NCBI RefSeq assembly: GCF_035918235.1
Contig: NZ_CP109485.1
Location: forward strand, 2,418,001-2,482,000
Direction: 5' to 3'
Origin: Streptomyces sp. NBC_01445
Lineage (GTDB): Bacteria > Actinomycetota > Actinomycetes > Streptomycetales > Streptomycetaceae
DNA: 64,000 bases
The translations under genes and the position numbers were made by a program. Within the stretch, counting starts at the first letter, position 1, and each line of letters starts with the position of its first letter. Positions 1 through 7,629 of the stretch are shown piece by piece. The notes under the pieces are model-generated. The model had not been told where the DNA came from. It saw only the letters and a list, made by a program, of their open reading frames with translations, and made no database searches.

Positions 1-532
1 TGACCGTGGGGTCACGGTCAAGGACGGCTGCGAGTTCTTCCTTGGCCTTGGCGATGTCGACCCGCAGCTCCTGGAGCCGCCGGGGCACGTGGACCGCCCA
101 GGTCGTGTCGCGGAAGTACCGCTTGATCTCACCGACGACGTACGGAATGGCGAAGGTGGAGAACTCGACCTCTCTGGACAGGTCGAACCGGTCGATCGCC
201 TTGATCAGACCGATGGTTCCGACCTGGACGATGTCCTCCATGTCACGGTCGCCACGGTTCATGAACCGGCGCCCGGCGAATCGTACGAGCGACAGGTTCA
301 TCTCAATGAGTGTGTTCCGGGCGTACTGATGCTCGCGGGTGCCCTCTTCCAGGAGCTGAAGCTGGTCGAAGAACAGCTTCGACAGTTTCCGCGCGTCCTT
401 CGGAGCGACCTTCCCTGCATCCTCGATCCAGGGCAGCTCACCGACATCGGCCTGCGTCTCCAGCTGTGCCGATGCCAACGCCTGGACGTGCATCGTGCCC
501 TCCGCGTCCCTCGCCTGCGACTGGACTGTCAT
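1..532 (-). CDS. SigB/SigF-family RNA polymerase sigma factor, C-terminus off window
   Basis: The visible 177 residues are the N-terminal part of a stress/sporulation sigma factor that directs RNA polymerase to GNNT...GGGTA-type promoters. Region 2 is clear: motifs MNLSLVRFA, MEDIVQVGTIGLIKAIDRFD and FSTFAIPYVVGEIKRYFRD, followed by WAVHVPRRLQE entering region 3. Regions 3.1 to 4 lie beyond the left edge. The ATG is preceded by a GGAG about 8 nt upstream. It closely resembles the complete sigma gene at 7630-8493, so the two are paralogs. An FhaA-N protein and an anti-sigma ATPase gene lie just upstream on the same strand, as expected for a partner-switching locus. Which numbered Streptomyces sigma factor this is cannot be told from the fragment. 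Confidence 0.93.
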   Translation of the reverse strand, partial: MTVQSQARDAEGTMHVQALASAQLETQADVGELPWIEDAGKVAPKDARKLSKLFFDQLQLLEEGTREHQYARNTLIEMNLSLVRFAGRRFMNRGDRDMEDIVQVGTIGLIKAIDRFDLSREVEFSTFAIPYVVGEIKRYFRDTTWAVHVPRRLQELRVDIAKAKEELAAVLDRDPTV

Positions 533-656
533 GATCACACTCCCGGATCGGTTCGAGCCCACCACCTGCCCGGACATGACGTCACCATGCGTTCCTACTG
601 CATGAGTTTTGCCTCATACGCAGGTCGGCGGGTTCCTGGCTGTGATCGACCAGTAG

Positions 657-1088
657 TCAGCGGGGGCTGGTCTGGGCCGGAACGATCGAGCTCTGGATGC
701 GATATCCCCCTGTGTCCAGCGTCGGGTCGGGCTCCAGTGTGACTGTCACCGGTCCGGCGAAGACGTAGCTGTGCGCTGCGGCGTGATCCTTCACCTTCGT
801 GGCCAAGACCGGCCCCAACTTATGTGCATGAGAGCCGAGTTCACGATGACTCTCCTGAGGGAGCACGACGGTGAAGGCGTTGGGAACGAGAGTGCGTCCG
901 CGTCCCAGAATCATGATGTTGTCGTCGCATTCACGCCGGAGCGTCGACACGACCTCCACGCTCTCCCGCTTGGGCCGGAAGACCCGGTCCACCAGGTCTG
1001 TGGCCCACTTCTCCATCACTTTTTCGACATTGCTCATCTTTCCCATCGCCGATGGCTGCCCGACCTCATCCGGATCATGTGCGGCCAT
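657..1088 (-). CDS. Stand-alone FhaA N-terminal domain (DUF3662) protein
   Basis: The 143-residue product aligns by eye with the N-terminal domain of FhaA (M. tuberculosis Rv0020c): an N-terminal helix, then LRRECDDNIMILGRGRTLVPN, an internal LGPVLATKVKDHAAAHSY helix and a C-terminal strand with TLDTGGYRIQS. In FhaA this domain precedes a linker and an FHA domain that binds phosphothreonine; here the protein stops after the DUF3662 fold, so any FHA-mediated role is absent. Alternative starts lie 14 and 17 codons inside (MGKMSN, MSNVEK), and none has a strong ribosome site. It sits between the anti-sigma ATPase gene and a sigma gene on the same strand, which suggests, but does not prove, a role in stress-sigma control. 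Confidence 0.75.
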   Translation of the reverse strand: MAAHDPDEVGQPSAMGKMSNVEKVMEKWATDLVDRVFRPKRESVEVVSTLRRECDDNIMILGRGRTLVPNAFTVVLPQESHRELGSHAHKLGPVLATKVKDHAAAHSYVFAGPVTVTLEPDPTLDTGGYRIQSSIVPAQTSPR

Positions 1089-1135
1089 AAGGGTTGCGCT
1101 GCGGAGTGGGCCTGAGGGCGGTCCGGTGCCGGCCG

Positions 1136-1552
1136 TCAGCGATCGAGGACAGCGCTGATGACCTTGCCGCCGTTGTGGGAGGGACGCACGGTGACGGTGC
1201 GCGCGAGCATCCGAATCAGGGGCCAGCCGAACCCGCCCTCGCAGCCGTCGAGGTCAGGGGGCCGTTCACGCGGGAGCGCGGGGCAGGGATCGCGCACGGC
1301 GATCTCCACGACGTCACGATCCGCGGCCAGATGAAGTCCGGTCACGCCTCCTGCGTGCCGGAACGCGTTCGCGACGAGTTCAGAGACCACGACAACAGCG
1401 TTCTCGACCCTCTCCTGAGAGGGAGCGGGGATCAGGCCGGAGAAGAACTCATGCGTAGCATGACGCGCTTGAGCCGCTGTGATCGGACGTGGTACCGGCC
1501 GTTGGCTGTCGTCGGACCCACGCTCCCCGGTCTCCCATGGCTGCTGACTCAT
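1136..1552 (-). CDS. Anti-sigma-type ATP-binding protein (HATPase_c)
   Basis: This 138-residue protein has the GHKL ATPase fold of RsbW/SpoIIAB-like anti-sigma factors: an N-box with VVSELVANAFRHAG (Glu and Asn that bind Mg-ATP), a G1-like stretch around VRDPCP and a GFGWPLIRMLA G2 segment. Such proteins hold a sigma factor or phosphorylate an anti-anti-sigma partner. I chose the internal ATG giving MSQQPWE, because the longer frame upstream has no family similarity. It is the first of a same-strand run with the DUF3662 gene and the partial sigma gene. Similar proteins occur at 2556 (opposite strand) and 8629, so this region has three such regulators. The specific partner is unknown. Confidence 0.85.
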   Translation of the reverse strand: MSQQPWETGERGSDDSQRPVPRPITAAQARHATHEFFSGLIPAPSQERVENAVVVVSELVANAFRHAGGVTGLHLAADRDVVEIAVRDPCPALPRERPPDLDGCEGGFGWPLIRMLARTVTVRPSHNGGKVISAVLDR

Positions 1553-1827
1553 GCCCGAACCCCCGTGGTGAAGAAGCTGATCTGACAGCACCGGTCCTTC
1601 TGCCCCCACTTGACGACGGTTAACGTCGGCGCTGTTCCTGTTGCGGACTTCGGAACTCACCACGGAATCGCTCAGCTGGGCCACAGGCGGCCCGGGAGGG
1701 CCGCCATCGTGGGACCGGCGCGTCCTGGCGAGGCGGGCATCCCGCCTTCCAAGGAAGCCCTGTGCCCAGGCACCTCGAGGGGCGGCAGTCATCACGCGGC
1801 AGCAGCACATGCCGTGCGCCGCGTGCG

Positions 1828-2193
1828 TCACAAAAGCGCCGACCGCTCCAACGTGGCGTAGTAGTTGGCCACTTCGGTGAGGTAGGCGGGCTCGGTGGTC
1901 TGGCTGTCGAGGGTGAAGCGGGGCGCGGCCTTGATCTCGTCCCTGGTGTGAGTGACCGTCACGGTCTGGGCACCCGTATCGATGGCGACAACGATGCCGG
2001 CCGGGATCAGGACGCTCTTGCCGAACACCCATACACCGGTGTCGACGACCAGGTGTTGCATACCGGCCTCATCCACCTGACGTTCCACCTGGCCGACTAT
2101 CCCGTCCGGCGCCGTGAGGGTGAATCCCGTCAACGCGGCCTGCTCCTGCCCCTGATAGCCGATGCCTGCCGGGTAGGCCCAGACGCTCTGCAT
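1828..2193 (-). CDS. PRC-barrel-like small protein
   Basis: The 121-residue product is rich in short beta strands: FTLTAPDGIVGQVERQV, LVVDTGVWVFGKSVLIPAG, VVAIDTGAQTVTVTHTR. This is the pattern of PRC-barrel proteins, common small stress or RNA/photosystem-associated domains whose exact role in Streptomyces is not established. The start MQSVWAYPAG is supported by AGAAAGGA about 8 nt upstream; longer in-frame starts lack this. A SigB-type promoter match lies about 110 nt upstream of the start on the same strand, and sigma/anti-sigma genes flank it, which suggests membership in a general-stress regulon. Confidence 0.7.
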   Translation of the reverse strand: MQSVWAYPAGIGYQGQEQAALTGFTLTAPDGIVGQVERQVDEAGMQHLVVDTGVWVFGKSVLIPAGIVVAIDTGAQTVTVTHTRDEIKAAPRFTLDSQTTEPAYLTEVANYYATLERSALL

Positions 2194-2304
2194 GAGGTGG
2201 TTCCTTTCTCTCTGCATTATTCGCCATTGGTGGGGCCGTGGAGGCGACTGCGACATTAAGGTCGGCTGCCCGCCGCGGAATGGCCCCCTGCTCACCACTC
2301 CCCC

Positions 2305-2329
2305 GTACCCGGGTAACTGACCGTCATAC
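2305..2329 (-). promoter_or_regulatory. Putative SigB-type promoter for the PRC-barrel gene
   Basis: Read on the minus strand this is GTAT, 15 nt, GGGTAC, which fits the Streptomyces SigB consensus GNNT-N14-16-GGGTAY. It faces the PRC-barrel gene about 110 nt away. Seen directly; function inferred. Confidence 0.55.
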
Positions 2330-2555
2330 AACCGAGCACTCTTCGGTAGGCCACACGAGTTCCACCTCGGCCCGGGCTGAGCACACCGCTAGAAGCCTTC
2401 ACAAGCCGCCTACCTGCGAATTCGCTTCCATGTACGACTGCTGGCGACGGCTCCGAACCACCCAACGGAAGACGCATCATTTTCATCGCGCTCCCGCGGG
2501 GTAGATGCGCTGTGTAACGGCAGCCGCACCGAAGTCCTCCCGAGGGGTGAAGCCC

Positions 2556-2966
2556 ATGCAGCACCCGCTAACGGTCGATGACCACCATGCCTACCCGGCC
2601 GAGGCACTCAGCCGCCCACAGAAGGCGACTGACGCCCGTGACGCGGCGAGCTGTTTCCTCGCCTGTCTCCACCCCGCCCCACCAGCACCGACCACCCAGG
2701 ACCTGCTCCTGCTGGTCTCAGAACTCGTCACCAACGCCAGGCGCCACGCAGGCTCCGTAACGGCACTTCATCTGAACGCCGACCGGCGGCACATCCACGT
2801 CACCGTCGACGATCCCAGCCCCGCGCATCCCCAGGACCGCAGTACCGACCTGTCCGGCGGCGCTGGAGGGATTGGCTGGCCAATGATCCGCCGCCTGGCC
2901 CGAACGCTCACCATCCACCCCCAGCCCGGCGGCGGCAAATCGATCCATGCCACGCTCCCCCGCTGA
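2556..2966 (+). CDS. Anti-sigma-type ATP-binding protein (HATPase_c)
   Basis: The 136-residue protein is a second GHKL ATPase of the RsbW/SpoIIAB class: LLLLVSELVTNARRHAG forms the N-box, VDDPSPAHP the ADP-binding turn and GGIGWPMIRRLA the glycine segment. Start ATG (MQHPL) is set by GAGGGG 8 nt upstream; a 17-codon longer frame lacks a ribosome site. It resembles the opposite-strand ATPase at 1136 over the whole domain, so the two probably arose by duplication. It would bind a sigma factor or anti-anti-sigma protein in the cytoplasm; no partner is encoded immediately beside it. Confidence 0.85.
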   Translation: MQHPLTVDDHHAYPAEALSRPQKATDARDAASCFLACLHPAPPAPTTQDLLLLVSELVTNARRHAGSVTALHLNADRRHIHVTVDDPSPAHPQDRSTDLSGGAGGIGWPMIRRLARTLTIHPQPGGGKSIHATLPR

Positions 2967-3201
2967 GCAGTGATCCCACGACCGCAGATCCTGCCTGCCG
3001 AGTCCTTGCCCGGTCCGGTACTTGGCTGTGAGGCACAGGGCGGCGAACTGCTCGCCTGAGAACTGACCCGGCACGCGTGGTCAAAATATCGCCCGAGGGC
3101 GGGCTCGCATCCACTGGTCGACGATCCACAAGGTCGCGCCGCCATGCCCCATCGGCGGGGACTCCTGGCACACGACCATGAACCTGCTGTGAGGAGAACT
3201 C

Positions 3202-3606
3202 GTGACTTCCGAATCCCCTGTGCCGCTCCCCGATCCCCACGACGCCATGGCAGACGTCCTCGACCCGCGGCCCAAACTGCCAGGGCCTCAAACGGACCCG
3301 ACCGCCCAGGGCCACTTCACCCGCGCCCAATTGACCCGCTCTCCAGGGGACGCGAACTGGGAGATCGCGGTAGTCCTGTACGGGGTCCCGGCCGATGAGT
3401 GGCCCTCGACGAACCTGCCCGGCGCCGAAGCCCCCACCCTGCGCGCACGCGGACAGGCCCTCACAGACCTGGGCTACGTCCAGACGGGCCCCGGATCCGA
3501 TTGCCACTACTGGGAGTGGGCCGAGTGCCAAGATGGCGACCACACAGCCGTACAACTGATGGCACACACCGAAGTTCGGCCCATCACCATGCCGGAGATC
3601 GAATGA
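3202..3606 (+). CDS. Hypothetical protein, DUF6303-like
   Basis: A 134-residue acidic protein with a GTG start behind GAGGAGA. The core reads WEIAVVLYGVPADEWPS, then RARGQALTDLGYV and HYWEWAE, a layout I recall from the DUF6303 family of small Streptomyces proteins; no function is known for these. The first 40 residues are proline-rich and probably disordered. There are no membrane segments or metal-binding clusters. It follows the ATPase gene at 2556 after about 235 nt without a clear gene, so it may have its own promoter. The family assignment is from memory and unproven. Confidence 0.6.
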   Translation: MTSESPVPLPDPHDAMADVLDPRPKLPGPQTDPTAQGHFTRAQLTRSPGDANWEIAVVLYGVPADEWPSTNLPGAEAPTLRARGQALTDLGYVQTGPGSDCHYWEWAECQDGDHTAVQLMAHTEVRPITMPEIE

Positions 3607-3912
3607 AAACCGTGGCCTTCGCGTCATGCCCTCCCCTGTGAGCAGGCAGCGCTGCACAGCTAGCGGCGCACCCGTGCCGCCTGTGGCCTTATGGTCGCTG
3701 ATCGCCGGGCTCACATCCAGATGCAGCTCGCTCGCCCGGCCACTCGCGGTCGGTCTCCCGTCGGCCGTGGGAGAAGAAGAGCGAGCCGCACAAGCCCGCC
3801 CCGGCCCGAGTCCGGCGGTCGTTCCGGAATCTGCCTGCGAAAAGCCCTGCGCCAGGGTGCGGACCGAACTCGGCGCCGGGCGGTCCAGCCGGAGCTACGA
3901 GGGGACAAAACG

Positions 3913-4210
3913 ATGTGCGACGACAACTGCAGGCGCGGCAGCCAGCAGGTTCGCCTCGCCGCTGTCGGGCATCCGTGTCGTCCATGACCCAGACGGCTCC
4001 GGCTGGCAAGTGGGGGTGCGCTGCGTCCTGGCCGAGGGACACCGAGCCATAGACGTCGCCCGCACCGTCCACGACCGGACCCGCGCGTCCCTCACCCCGC
4101 TGGTCACGACGCACGGCACGGCGGACACCGTCACTGTTACCGTCACGATCAGCCGCATCACACGGACAAAAGCAAAGGTCGCCTGGCGGCCGCTGAAATC
4201 AAAGAAGTGA
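3913..4210 (+). pseudogene. Asp23/Gls24-like small protein, frameshifted
   Basis: A good ribosome site (GAGGGG, 8 nt spacing) precedes an ATG giving MCDDNCRRGSQQVRLAA, which stops after 24 codons. The +1-shifted frame then continues for about 80 residues with GIRVVHDPDGSGWQVGVRC, GHRAIDVARTVHD and DTVTVTVTISRI. This is the C-terminal half of Asp23/Gls24-type envelope-stress proteins, where a hydrophobic strand pattern alternates with a helix starting D-V-A-R. A single indel near 3965 would restore one reading frame of roughly 100 codons. The longer upstream frame starting at 3626 has no family resemblance. This is either a decayed gene or a base-calling error. Confidence 0.45.
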
Positions 4211-4345
4211 GCGATGATCCGGTCAGGGTAGCCATGAAAGTGCGAACCATGGCTTGACACCTCCATTCTGCCGAAGCTGAGCCCGAGGGCCGCCCCTGTT
4301 CTGAGTGAAGAGGGGCGGCGCAGGCCCTAGCCCTACAATCAGCGC

Positions 4346-4702
4346 ATGGCTCAGCGAGAAGTAATCACTTATACGGACGACCTCACAGGTGAAGAATCCG
4401 AAGAGATCGGTACCCACACCATCCTCATCGACGGGGCTGGGGTCGAGATTGACCTCTCCACGGAGAGCCACGATCGCCTGTTGGAAGTTCTGCACCCCTA
4501 CTTGAGCGCCGAGGGGGCCCGTCGAGTACGTGGCAGCGTCACCACTGCCGGCACGAGGGGTAAGCGTCGAGCCGTAGGACCCTCCGCCCGCTCGGACACG
4601 GCCCAGATTCGGGCTTGGGCCAAGGAAAACGGCCTTGAGGTGAATGACCGGGGTCGAGTTCCCGCTTCCGTTAAGGAAGCATACGAAAAGGCCAATGATT
4701 AA
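4346..4702 (+). CDS. lsr2: Lsr2-family nucleoid-associated protein
   Basis: The 118-residue protein is an H-NS-like xenogeneic silencer. The N-terminal dimerisation domain begins MAQREVITYTDDLTGEE and continues through beta strands to DRLLEVLHPYL (about residue 53). A basic linker (about 60-80) leads to the C-terminal DNA-binding domain IRAWAKENGLEVNDRGRVP with the R-G-R minor-groove AT-hook. Streptomyces carry a main Lsr2 and one or more paralogs; the EVITYTDDLTGEESEEIG start differs from the usual main-copy sequence, so I think this is a paralog (LsrL-like). Its placement among IS remnants and HNH genes fits a silencer encoded in accessory DNA. Confidence 0.92.
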   Translation: MAQREVITYTDDLTGEESEEIGTHTILIDGAGVEIDLSTESHDRLLEVLHPYLSAEGARRVRGSVTTAGTRGKRRAVGPSARSDTAQIRAWAKENGLEVNDRGRVPASVKEAYEKAND

Positions 4703-4714
4703 TCTCTGATATTG

Positions 4715-4831
4715 ATGATCGAGCTCACCGGCCTCACGCAGTCCCACCTCGACATCTGGCTTACCCAGGCCAAGACCTCCCAACGGCGCGCGAATGCAGC
4801 CTTCATCAGGTGGACGAAAAACGCAGCCTGA
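4715..4831 (+). pseudogene. Fragment resembling a tyrosine-recombinase core-binding domain
   Basis: A 38-codon frame starts just after lsr2 and reads LTGLTQSHLDIWLTQAK followed by RRANAAFIRWTKNAA. In Streptomyces phage-type integrases the SAM-like arm domain has the same pattern: L-t-x-x-D-L-x-x-W-L, then R-R-x-x-x-x-F-I-R-W. No catalytic R, H or Y region follows, so if the match is right this is a short relic of an integrase. It could also be a coincidental peptide; the similarity is by eye only. Confidence 0.35.
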
Positions 4832-5022
4832 CGCAGAACGAGGAGCACGAGGACCAGTTCCGTCGATGCCTGACGGATACCCCACTGCAGGGGTCGGGGT
4901 GGCGGCGTACCCAGCTGCACTGTTCCAGCCGGATAGCCACGTTGGACAGTCTGGAAAGCGTGCTTCCCGCCCGACCGTGTGTCCGCCGCTCTTTGAGGAG
5001 CGGCGACACCGGGGCAGTCTTG

Positions 5023-5082
5023 TCAGCGTGCGAGGGTGACCGTCACCGGCGCGTTGGGACAGCGTGCCGCGCTCTCGGCAAG
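5023..5082 (-). pseudogene. Orphan 3' tail of a second DUF1524/HNH nuclease gene
   Basis: The last 17 codons before this minus-strand stop read ESAARCPNAPVTVTLAR. The intact nuclease gene 0.2 kb away ends in EDLTHCPNAPVKVTLAR. Nothing upstream of this tail matches the rest of the nuclease, so this looks like the remnant of a tandem duplicate or of a recombination event at the gene's 3' end. Confidence 0.55.
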
Positions 5083-5116
5083 CGTCCCCGTTCCACCGTT
5101 GCGGAGCGGGGACGCT
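5081..5116. terminator. Stem-loop, possible terminator
   Basis: Perfect 10-bp inverted repeat AGCGTCCCCG / CGGGGACGCT with a 16-nt loop, overlapping the start of the orphan nuclease tail. No U-run, as is usual in Streptomyces. Confidence 0.4.
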
Positions 5117-5183
5117 GTCGTTGCCCTGCGCGGATGACGATCTGGCTGTGGTGGATCCGCTGGGCGCCCTGCTCCCCCCGTTA

Positions 5184-5209
5184 GTCCCCGCCCAAATGTC
5201 GGCGGGGAC
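5184..5209. terminator. Stem-loop terminator downstream of the HNH nuclease gene
   Basis: Perfect 9-bp stem GTCCCCGCC / GGCGGGGAC with an 8-nt loop, 13 nt past the nuclease stop codon on the minus strand. Confidence 0.6.
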
Positions 5210-5221
5210 GTCACGTTGCGC

Positions 5222-5902
5222 CTACCGCGCGAGGGTGACCTTCACCGGGGCGTTGGGGCAGTGGGTCAAGTCTTCGGACAGGGAAGCCTGTTCGGCCGGG
5301 TCGATGGCGAGCTGCCAGCGCACCTTCACGACGATCCAGTCCCGCGCGTAGTCGCAGTGGTCGCCTGCCGCGGGCGGCATCCAGGTCGACGGGTCTTGAT
5401 CGGCCTTGCTGCGGTTCGACTTCGCGGACACAGCGATCAGTGCGCGGTCATCGCCCAGGTCGTTGGCGTAGGCCTGGCGTTCCGCCGCGGTCCAGTCGGA
5501 GGCTCCGGAGTCCCAGGCTTCAGCGAGCGGGACGCGGTGGTCTACGTCGAGGCCGCTCGCGCCGTCAATGTATTGGTCGTCGTACTCCGAGTACCAGCGC
5601 CCGCCGGTGAGCTTGCAGTTCGGTCCCTGCTCGGGGCTCATGAATGCTTCGTCCTTGAGGACTTCTGCGCGGGTGTTGCAGCCGTCTTTGTCGGCGTCGA
5701 TCCAGTGCTTGAAGCTGGTGCGCTGGTAGCCGGTGCGGTCCTCGTCCGCGATGGGCAGGGACTTCAACGCGTACTGGAGCGGGGTGGTGATGACGTCGCC
5801 GGGGCTGCCGAAAGGGCCGGGAGCGGCTTGTGCTGTGGCGGTGGGGGTGGCGAGTGCGGCAATGACGCTGAACAGGGCGGCAGTGCGGGCGAAGGTACGC
5901 AA
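5222..5902 (-). CDS. Secreted HNH endonuclease family protein (DUF1524)
   Basis: The 226-residue protein has an N-terminal signal peptide (RTFARTAALFSVIAALATP, cleavage likely after AQA) and then the GmrSD C-terminal/DUF1524 nuclease fold. The catalytic His-Me motif is DVDHRVPLAEAWDSG near residue 120, followed by YANDLGDDRALIAVSAKSNRSK, where N-R-S-K-A-D is the conserved second half. A conserved pair of cysteines (NTRAEVL region and CDYARDW) probably forms a disulfide. It is expected to be an extracellular nuclease, with DNA as probable substrate. The start is TTG with GAGGAG 5 nt upstream. An 11-bp inverted repeat lies directly upstream of that ribosome site. Confidence 0.9.
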   Translation of the reverse strand: MRTFARTAALFSVIAALATPTATAQAAPGPFGSPGDVITTPLQYALKSLPIADEDRTGYQRTSFKHWIDADKDGCNTRAEVLKDEAFMSPEQGPNCKLTGGRWYSEYDDQYIDGASGLDVDHRVPLAEAWDSGASDWTAAERQAYANDLGDDRALIAVSAKSNRSKADQDPSTWMPPAAGDHCDYARDWIVVKVRWQLAIDPAEQASLSEDLTHCPNAPVKVTLAR

Positions 5903-5913
5903 CGTGACTCCTC

Positions 5914-5940
5914 GAAGATCACGAACAGGTCGTGATCTTC
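5914..5940. promoter_or_regulatory. Inverted repeat abutting the nuclease ribosome site
   Basis: GAAGATCACGA, 5 nt, TCGTGATCTTC is a perfect 11-bp inverted repeat ending next to the GAGGAG of the minus-strand nuclease gene. It could be an operator or a leader hairpin that affects translation. Seen directly; role inferred. Confidence 0.5.
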
Positions 5941-6045
5941 GTAGCGAGTCCGTGACGCGTGACGTGCCGCAGACAGCCTTCGTGTCACCCGGGAGAGGGT
6001 TAAGTCAGATCAACGCCCTCTTGTTCAGCGGATTCTTGCGAGGAA

Positions 6046-6066
6046 CCCGGGGCGTTTACGCCCGGG
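6046..6066. repeat. Left-end hairpin of the TnpB element
   Basis: Stem CCCG(G)GGCG / CGCCCGGG with a TTTA loop, about 200 nt before tnpB. It is the only strong hairpin between the nuclease promoter region and tnpB, so I take it as the subterminal left-end structure. Confidence 0.45.
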
Positions 6067-6268
6067 AGGAATCGCATCCACGGGGTGCGACGTGGAGCGT
6101 CGCCGTGACGTGCCGCAGGCCATCACGGCCGCGGAGCGGCCCGGGACGTTCCGGCGGAGCCGGGCTACGGCGGTGTGCGCGGGCAGGGCCGGAGCGGGTA
6201 TCGCTCGTTCGGGTGAGGTGGGGCGAACGTGTGGTGGGTCTTCGGCCGGGTGTATAGGTTCGCTGATC

Positions 6269-7441
6269 GTGAAGCTGGTGGTGCGGGTGAAGCTGCTGCC
6301 GACGCCTGTCCAGGCGGCGGCACTTGAGGCGACCCTGCATGCTTGCAATCAAGCGGCGACCTGGGCGGCCGGGGTTGCTTTCGAGGAAAACGCGCGACGT
6401 CCGCTGGAGTTGCGCAAGCACGCCTATGCCGAGGTCCGGGTCAGGTGGGGCCTGGGCGCGCAGGCCGCGCAGCACGCGATCAAGAAATCCTGCGATGCCT
6501 ACACCACCTTGAAGGCGAACCTGCGTAACGGCCGGTACGGGCGGCCCGGCACGAAGCGTCACGCCCGCGCCTCGGGCAAGCCGGTGGTCTTCCGGCCCGA
6601 GGCTGCGCAGCCTTACGACGACCGGATGCTGTCCTGGCAGCACCAGGCACGCACGGTATCGATCTGGACCACCGCCGGCCGCCTGAAGGGCGTGCGGTTC
6701 ACCGGGCAGGCCGAGCAGGTGGAGGTCCTGGCTGCGCACCGCCAGGGTGAGTCCGACCTGGTGTGCCAGGGCGGGAAGTGGTTCTTGATCGCGACCTGCG
6801 AGATCCCCGAGGGGGATCTGAACACGCATCCGGACGGGTTCCTCGGCGTCGACCTGGGGATCGTGAACATCGCGGCCACCTCCGACGGGGCACGACACTG
6901 CGGTCGCCGGATCAACCGCAAGCGGGAACAGGATCGCAAGCTGCGTTCCAAGCTGCAGAAGAAGAACACCAAGTCCGCCAAGCGGCGGGCGAAGAAGTAC
7001 GCGGGCAAGGAAGCCCGGCGCGCCAAGGACATCAACCACAAGATCAGCAAGCGGATCGTGGCGGAGGCTGAACGCACCGGTCGCGGGATCGCCCTGGAGA
7101 CACTCACGGGCATCCGCGAGCGGGCACGGCTGAGAAAGCCCCAACGCACCACGCTCCACTCCTGGCCCTTCGCCCAGCTCGGCTCGTTCATCGCCTACAA
7201 GGCGAAGCGGGCCGGGGTGCCGGTCGTGTATGTCGATCCGGCGTACACCAGCCAGGAATGCTCGAAGTGTCATCACATCGCACGCGGCAACCGGCCTGCC
7301 CAGGCTGTTTTCTCGTGCCGGGTCTGCGGCTTCGTTGAGCACGCGGACCACAACGCGTCCCACAACATCGCCCACCGCGGGTGGTACGTGTGGGTCTGCG
7401 GGGCTCAGTCAACGGCCCCTGGACTCACCCTCATCGCGTGA
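6269..7441 (+). CDS. tnpB: RNA-guided endonuclease/transposon protein TnpB
   Basis: The 390-residue TnpB has the full RuvC-like set: first Asp in FLGVDLGIVNIAAT (about residue 195), Glu in GIALETLTGIRERARLRKP (about 280), and last Asp in CGFVEHADHNASHNIAHRG (about 360). Between them is the zinc ribbon C-S-K-C ... C-R-V-C. The N-terminal wedge/REC part begins MKLVVRVKLLPTPVQAAAL. TnpB proteins are guided by the element's right-end RNA to cut DNA next to a target motif, promoting element retention. The GTG start is placed where family similarity begins; upstream in-frame codons have none. All catalytic residues are present, so it is probably active. Confidence 0.93.
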   Translation: MKLVVRVKLLPTPVQAAALEATLHACNQAATWAAGVAFEENARRPLELRKHAYAEVRVRWGLGAQAAQHAIKKSCDAYTTLKANLRNGRYGRPGTKRHARASGKPVVFRPEAAQPYDDRMLSWQHQARTVSIWTTAGRLKGVRFTGQAEQVEVLAAHRQGESDLVCQGGKWFLIATCEIPEGDLNTHPDGFLGVDLGIVNIAATSDGARHCGRRINRKREQDRKLRSKLQKKNTKSAKRRAKKYAGKEARRAKDINHKISKRIVAEAERTGRGIALETLTGIRERARLRKPQRTTLHSWPFAQLGSFIAYKAKRAGVPVVYVDPAYTSQECSKCHHIARGNRPAQAVFSCRVCGFVEHADHNASHNIAHRGWYVWVCGAQSTAPGLTLIA

Positions 7442-7521
7442 GAACTGGACGCAGCCGAACCCATCACAGCCAGTGATGACTCGAGCAGCAAGCCCGGTCG
7501 TTTCACGACCGGGTAGTTGAC
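7388..7521 (+). ncRNA. Putative omega/reRNA scaffold region of the TnpB element
   Basis: In studied TnpB systems the guide RNA scaffold spans the 3' end of tnpB and the element's right end, with the guide taken from flanking DNA. Here that region holds the last 17 codons of tnpB and the stem CCCGGTCG-TTTCA-CGACCGGG. The guide would begin after GGGTAGTTGAC. The whole 134-bp segment is conserved (3 mismatches) in the copy at 36205-36338, which argues that it is a functional unit. Boundaries are inferred. Confidence 0.45.
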
Positions 7522-7629
7522 CGATGGAGCGGGACGAGTCCGTGCTGCGCGGTTCTCATCAGGGCCGTCCTCCAGGTCGTGGGCGGCGGAAGAGATGCCC
7601 CTGCCTGTTGCCGGCGATAGCCTGGGGAA

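Larger units (their letters stand above)
6046..7521 (+). mobile_element. IS605/IS1341-type element with tnpB only
   Basis: The element carries one gene, tnpB, between two small hairpins and has no tnpA. The left-end candidate is CCCGGGGCG-TTTA-CGCCCGGG (6046-6066, one bulged G). The right-end candidate is CCCGGTCG-TTTCA-CGACCGGG (7492-7512), about 50 nt past the tnpB stop. Subterminal hairpins instead of inverted terminal repeats are the hallmark of IS200/IS605 elements, and TnpB-only members need a TnpA in trans to move. A near-identical copy of the last 134 bp lies at 36205-36338 in inverted orientation. The exact cleavage sites cannot be placed from sequence alone. Confidence 0.7.
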
